Below are positions 58,962-64,000 of a stretch of DNA of 64,000 bases, piece after piece (positions within the stretch are counted from its first letter, which is position 1; each line of letters starts with the position of its first letter). A model generated the notes under the pieces. That model was not told where the DNA came from, ran no database searches, and was given only the letters and a program-made list of their open reading frames with translations. The position numbers were made by a program, and so were the translations under genes. This DNA comes from Siphlonurus alternatus (taxonomy: Eukaryota; Arthropoda; Insecta; Ephemeroptera; Siphlonuridae): NCBI GenBank assembly GCA_949825025.1, contig OX463781.1, positions 34,923,537-34,987,536 of the forward strand. The letters are read 5' to 3'.

Positions 58962-61900
58962 TTAAGCACAGCTGGAGCCAGGCTGGGCTCCGCTGATGGC
59001 ACTGAAGAGCGCTCGACTGTGACGTTTGCTGCTTTCACTACCCTCATCGCCAGGGTACATGGGTTCACAGAAGAGAGCAGCAAGTTCACGGCACATCTTG
59101 TGGAACGTGTTGGACAACACTTCTTGGTACTCCCTTTGTTCAGTACAAACCAGAGTGGCATTCAACTGGAGGGCTGCGTGGCACATGTGTACAAAATCCC
59201 TGTCAAAAGAAGTTGTAACGTTAGAACTGGGAAAACAGAGAATACGTCATAGATATATTACCTGAAAACATCTCTTAATTGTTCTAAATCTTCCTCTGGG
59301 TATGTTGATTCCTGAGTTGGGTCTAAGAAAGCTGTGGCATAAGCCATTGGTCCTGCGTTCACTTGTACACAAACGCTTCCCTGAAAAAAATAATGATAAT
59401 AATAATATTAAAAACATATTTTTAGCAGGGATAAAAAAAGGGGGAATATTAAAATAATGTAATTCTGAAAAAATGTAAATTGAATGCCATAGAACACAAG
59501 ATTTAGTCTGGTTACTTTGCAACCTTCCTCTAAATATTAAGGTATGGGCTATAGTGACGATGCATTCCTTGATTTTTTTTTTTAACAAAATTCTCTTTAG
59601 TGATATATGCATGCCACATTGTACCTCCTTGACTACACCACTCTCACCTGCAAAATCAGCTGTAGCCGCTTGGCGTCGGCTGGCTTGCAGAAGATGACCT
59701 CCTCAAGGTCCGCCACCCGTTGTCTCATCTCGTGAAGGGCGACGGTCAGAGGCCCGAGCTCCGTGATGTGGCGCTCCACCACTGGCAGTCGTCGGACCAC
59801 GTACGGGAAGCATCGTGAGGCTGGAGACGCAACGGCAAGTTAGACCAACATTTAACACTGCAGAAATCTTATAGAGCAATATAATAATTAATATTGCATC
59901 AATGATTTTGCTTTAAAGTCAATTCAGTCTATTAGTTTTCTGCCATTTTTTTTTATGAAAGTTTGTTAGTAACTTGCTTTTCAGTAAATAAATACCTTAA
60001 AATCATTACATAAACGGAAGAAAGGAACTTAGAATTAATAACCACAACTAGAGTATAATTATATTAATTTTTTATCTAAATTACAGTAATGTACTGTATT
60101 ACAGGTTCACAAAGTTCTTTAGAACTGATTTTGTTAGAACCATGCTTAGCACAACATTTAGTAAAGTATTAGATTTAACCCTAGATATTGGTACCGGTAC
60201 TTTATTAAAAAGGTGAATGTACAGTCAAATTTACATTGCACCAATAGCTCTGTCTAACTCTATGATTAACTCTGTAGATACTACAACCATTTTTTTCATG
60301 TCTAAGGCTTGTATAAAACTTGTTAACTTACTTGTGAGGATTGTGCGTCTCTTGCACTGCTGGGCTGGTCCCCCCTGGGCTGGTCCATCCCTCGTGAAGG
60401 GGGTGTCGAACATGAAGTGCCTCACATTGTGGTGGGTTCTTTCAAATAGGGTGGGTCTCTGAGCCAGTTCTGCAGGCTCCCAGTAAGGAGTGACGTGGGT
60501 GACCAGCACCCAGCCCCCCTCATCACGTCCCCCCTTCTCAGCTTGCTCCGTGTCAGAAACAATTTTGACGAAGCCTGGACCAAACTTGTTGGAGAACTGG
60601 AGGGTGAGTCGCTCAGATAGTTCAGCCAGAGAAGTCACCTTGGGCTCCTTGTAGATGAACTCAACACCGTGAGAGCTCTCTTCACTGCAAGCCTGCACAA
60701 ATAAACTCAAAATAGTTAGAAATTAGAAAATTAGTCAATGACATTACTTATCAACTTAAATTATTGTCTGTCTAATGTATGTTGTAAGGTTGCAATGAAT
60801 CGATAAGAATTTTGGTAGTTATAAATTATTAAACACAGTGCCATTTTTCCATTATGTGATCATAATCCTAGCTACATTGTGCCTTTAATATTTAATGCTT
60901 TACCAGATCACATAAAAAAATTCTGAATCCTTTGCATGTTTTAAAAAGGAATTATTTAAATATTTTGGAAAAATTTGTTTATAATGTTTTTACAAAAAGA
61001 GATATTTGCTACTTGGCTAACTATATAGTTTTAGTGTATATAATTTTTATATGTGTATTTTTTTCTTAATAGAGTATTGTCCTCAATTTTTTTTATTGCA
61101 GAAATGGATAGAGGGTGCAAAGTTATGCTACCCTGATTTTTTTCAGATTTTTTAGAGCCCGGGAACTATTTTTAAAAAATTATTGTAAGTCCTTTTCGTG
61201 ACGTCACGAGACGCCGCTCCTTAAGAAAAAGATAGGACTTGCCGCCGCGTGACGTCACAAAAAGGACTTTCAATAATTTTTTAAAAATAGTTCCAGGTCT
61301 CAAAAAAATCTGAAAAAAATCAGGGTAGCATAACTTTGCACCCTCTATCCATTTCTGCAATAAAAAAAATTGAGGACAATACTCCATTGCGTTGCTTTAT
61401 GATGTTTATGACTTGTTCTATGCTATTTGTATAGCCAAATGAACTGAATAAATCAACTAAATCTATTGTCATTTTTTTGTCATTTAAAATGTTGTATTCA
61501 TACTAATTCCACCACATCCAATGCTTCCAGAGAAAGGTCCTCACCTGTCCATAGAAGGCGACTCGGTAGTAGGTTCCAAGCAGTCGCCTACCTCCTCTAG
61601 CACACTGAGCGGCCCGCGTGCATGAGTCTGAGAGGTGGGCGTAGCCTGCTGCCAGGGCAGTGTAGTCACGTCTGGCCTCGTAGAGCGGAGTGATGAGGCG
61701 GTACAGCGGCACCTGCAGCTCATGTCGTTCTGCCTTCTCCAGCCAATCAGAGCATCGCTCCAGCTGCTCCTGAAGAGAGCTCTCACAGAACTGAGCCTCC
61801 GCAGCACCTACACAAGTAATATTTGTTATTTTATAATGCTCAAAGAAAGAATATGTAGTTAAATTGGACAAGGGGGCATACACAAAGGACTGAAACTCAT

Positions 61901-63810
61901 TTTTAATATATTTTCAAGCTTAAATTTAGATTAAAATCTATGCTCTATTAGTTTTTGTTAATACAAGTATATTTAATCACATTATATTCCTAATTTAATT
62001 AAATATAACATTGCATGCAATATACATTCAAGAATTAAATTAAAAGAAATCCTCCAACAGATTAATCTCCATGCTCCATACATCTGCATAGTACAACTTT
62101 ACTATAATAGACATTAATATTCAATTCATTAATATTATACATTAATTGTGACATTTGAACGAATTTAAAGGCAAAATCATGCTCACAAGTTAGTTAAATT
62201 TTATGTATGTTTAACCCACCTACTCAAAAAGTAAAACCTAGACAGGGACCTCCAGGGCTGTCAGAAAAGGTTTGAGTACACAGGGTGCCCAATAAACCTT
62301 ATGAAGGAAGAAGTGAGGTGATTGGATTTCCAGGTTACTAGGATATCAAGTTAATGTTGAATTACCTCGAGAAGACAACAACGTACCGGTGTCCAGTTTG
62401 AGGTTCTTCTCTTCCTGAGCAATGTTGGGGGAGATCTCTGCAAACGCTTCTGCCCCCCACGCCAGCCTCCCCTTCTGTCTCAGGTACTCTGCTTGCAGGG
62501 CAGCCATGTGAAGGTGGCAGGACGCAGCCTGGGGAGTCAACAGTTGAGTATCAGACATTCATGCAAAAAAATATGAAATATAGCTAGTGATAGGGACTGT
62601 TTTTTAATGTTTTATAAATTTTATAGTATTTTTTAATATTCAAATATCTTAAATTTGAAAAATGTTTAAATCTTTTGACAGCTGTATACAGCGATATGTA
62701 TATATTTTGGGACCCAAGGGTGTTTTTATAACGCGATACTTGTGTACTGACCTCCGAATAGCACTGGGCGGTGAGGTGGTTCTTTGCAAGAGCTTGCAGC
62801 CAGGTGAACCGGAGCTCTGGGGTGCAGGCGTACGAGTCTGCTAGGCTAAGCTGCAGCTCATTCAGCACCTCGGGCTCGTGGTCATGCTCCCTCATCTGTG
62901 CAGTCGCCATCAGCACCGTGCGCACTCGTCTCGTCAGCTGGCGCACCTCAGCAGGGAACCCTGTGGACCAGCGACAGGATTGAATACCTGGGAGAAGTTG
63001 CGCAGAAGTTTGGGACAATATACATTTAGCATGTTATTCATAAAATTTATTATTAATAAATCAAGCCTCAGGTTCTCAACTGTATTATTTTTTTTTTTTT
63101 TTTTATGTAAAATTTGAAACATTATGAAAAATATAACATACCAGTAAACTTTATCACAGAGAGTTTTTTTGTTCTTTATTAATCAGCATAAAAGATAGTC
63201 AAAAATAAAACATAATTCAGATTTAAATACATAGGAAATAAATCTCAAAACATTAAATATTTTAATTTAATACAGAAAGAAAGACCAAAGAACAATATAA
63301 GATGGACAAGATTTGAAATAGACACAGAGTGCACTTTCCTATTTGTAAAAGTAATAAACTTACCAGTTCCCTTCATTGCTTTATCGCTGTTAGCAAAGCT
63401 GTTTATGAGTGACAAGCTTTCTTGTACTCTGGAGCTGTTCAGGGCATCCACATGTCCTAGCAGTTGGGAGACGGCTATCACCAGCTGAGAACAAGACCAG
63501 TTTAGTACCGGTATTCAAACTTGTGTGGTATTGTGGTTGCAAATTTGACAACTAATTGATAGATTGATCTTAACAGAATATTAGATTTGTTGCAATTTCT
63601 ATAATAATCATGCCAACATAAACAAGGGGGAGGTTAACGTAGAACTTACCTGGAGGTGGACCCTGGTGAGACTCTGGCGGCCGGTGAACTCAAAGTTGCT
63701 CCTCATGAGCAAGTAGAGGATGGCACACGCCTCCTGACGAGTGCCCGGCAGTCGAGAGTTGCAGCAGCGGAGAAGCTCCGAGCAAAGACGTCCACACAGT
63801 CGAGCAGTGC
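58962..63810 (-). CDS. DOCK9: DOCK9/10/11-like (zizimin) Rho-family GEF, 3' part, last nine exons
   Basis: DOCK-D proteins activate Cdc42/Rac-type GTPases through a C-terminal DHR2 domain. Nine phase-consistent exons are present: 63810-63650, 63484-63364, 62960-62752, 62528-62387, 61807-61545, 60692-60332, 59820-59648, 59380-59262 and 59199-58962 (stop TAA). They give about 595 residues; the 5' part lies beyond the window. In order one sees [113 protein letters not shown] and [19 protein letters not shown]. The last contains the conserved Val region that acts as the nucleotide sensor in DOCK9. [21 protein letters not shown] and VQVNAGP favour DOCK-D over DOCK6/7/8; DOCK9, 10 and 11 cannot be separated here (Drosophila counterpart Ziz). 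The C-terminus ends in a Ser-rich tail after the last helix. There is no internal stop. Confidence 0.93.
61068..61388. mobile_element. MITE family A copy 7 with two perfect CRE palindromes, DOCK intron
   Basis: AATAGAGTATTGTCCTCAA mirrors the right end GAGGACAATACTCCATT. The core arms match the 54485 copy. TGACGTCA lies at 61199-61206 and 61250-61257. The central segment (CGCCGCTCCTTAAG) is the reverse complement of that in 54485, so the two copies are inserted in opposite orientations. It lies between the exons at 61807-61545 and 60692-60332. Confidence 0.88.
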
Positions 63811-64000
63811 CTGCAAAGTTAGGTGGTGTCAGCTCCGGCAAAATAATAACAAAATACAACAAATTCTACCTAATAATCTACCAAATTAAGCTACTTATAA
63901 TTTAGTCTTCAATAATCTGTTTCAAATTTGCTTGAAGCTGTTGAGAAAATAAAACAGTTGAGGGAAAGGGGGGGGGGAATACCATCATTATCACATAATT

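Noticed and set aside
1..64000. CRISPR array, bacterial operon or integrated viral genome
   Set aside because: No short regularly spaced repeats, no operon structure and no recognisable viral genes; the tandem arrays are eukaryotic satellites with 174-, 447- and 515-bp units.

Overview
This is an AT-rich, intron- and transposon-laden animal nuclear sequence, most likely from an arthropod. The evidence is GT-AG introns in conserved animal genes, dozens of terminal-inverted-repeat (TIR) insertions, a SINE, a truncated LINE with a poly(A) tail, a solo LTR and satellite arrays. Nothing bacterial or viral-genome-like is present.

Two conserved protein-coding genes lie on the minus strand in the right half. 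MAN2B1-type lysosomal alpha-mannosidase (GH38) occupies 50440 to 32295. It can be spliced by eye into 17 in-phase exons encoding 1034 residues, with all catalytic residues intact. Its 3'-terminal exon adds an unusual hydrophobic C-terminal tail. Upstream of it, 63810 to 58962 carries the last nine exons of a DOCK9/10/11 (zizimin, DOCK-D) Rho-family guanine-nucleotide exchange factor, covering most of the catalytic DHR2 region. The rest of that gene lies beyond the right edge.

The left half (1-32 kb) has no intact host gene that I can support. It holds, in order: three large foldback elements (38-2500); a decayed multicopy transposon-like gene with zinc-finger and CXC motifs (6269-7514); a 3.8-kb non-autonomous hAT element with a perfect 8-bp target duplication (11850-15657) and a second TIR element nested in it; an unrecognised block (18.06-19.75 kb); a 174-bp tandem duplication; a satellite of about 515-bp units (20.29-28.24 kb) split by a 1.2-kb and a 4.6-kb TIR insertion; and a second satellite of about 447-bp units (28434-30822). 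The 4.6-kb insertion itself contains smaller TEs, including a TTAA element interrupted by a hAT MITE with a perfect 8-bp TSD, and a SINE with a 5S-rRNA-like head.

Several MITE families recur across the window, including inside introns of both genes. They are an AATGGA-ended foldback family (seven copies, three with paired CRE-like palindromes), a TTAA-flanked family (three copies plus a relative), a CTCCTCGCC-ended family (three copies) and CAGGCGCGGATCC-ended hAT MITEs. MAN2B1 intron 1 contains an antisense solo LTR, and the intergenic region contains a 5'-truncated LINE encoding a restriction-like endonuclease domain. The best biological lead is the predicted membrane or GPI tail on the mannosidase. 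The best genome-evolution leads are the interrupted satellite and the CRE-carrying MITEs.
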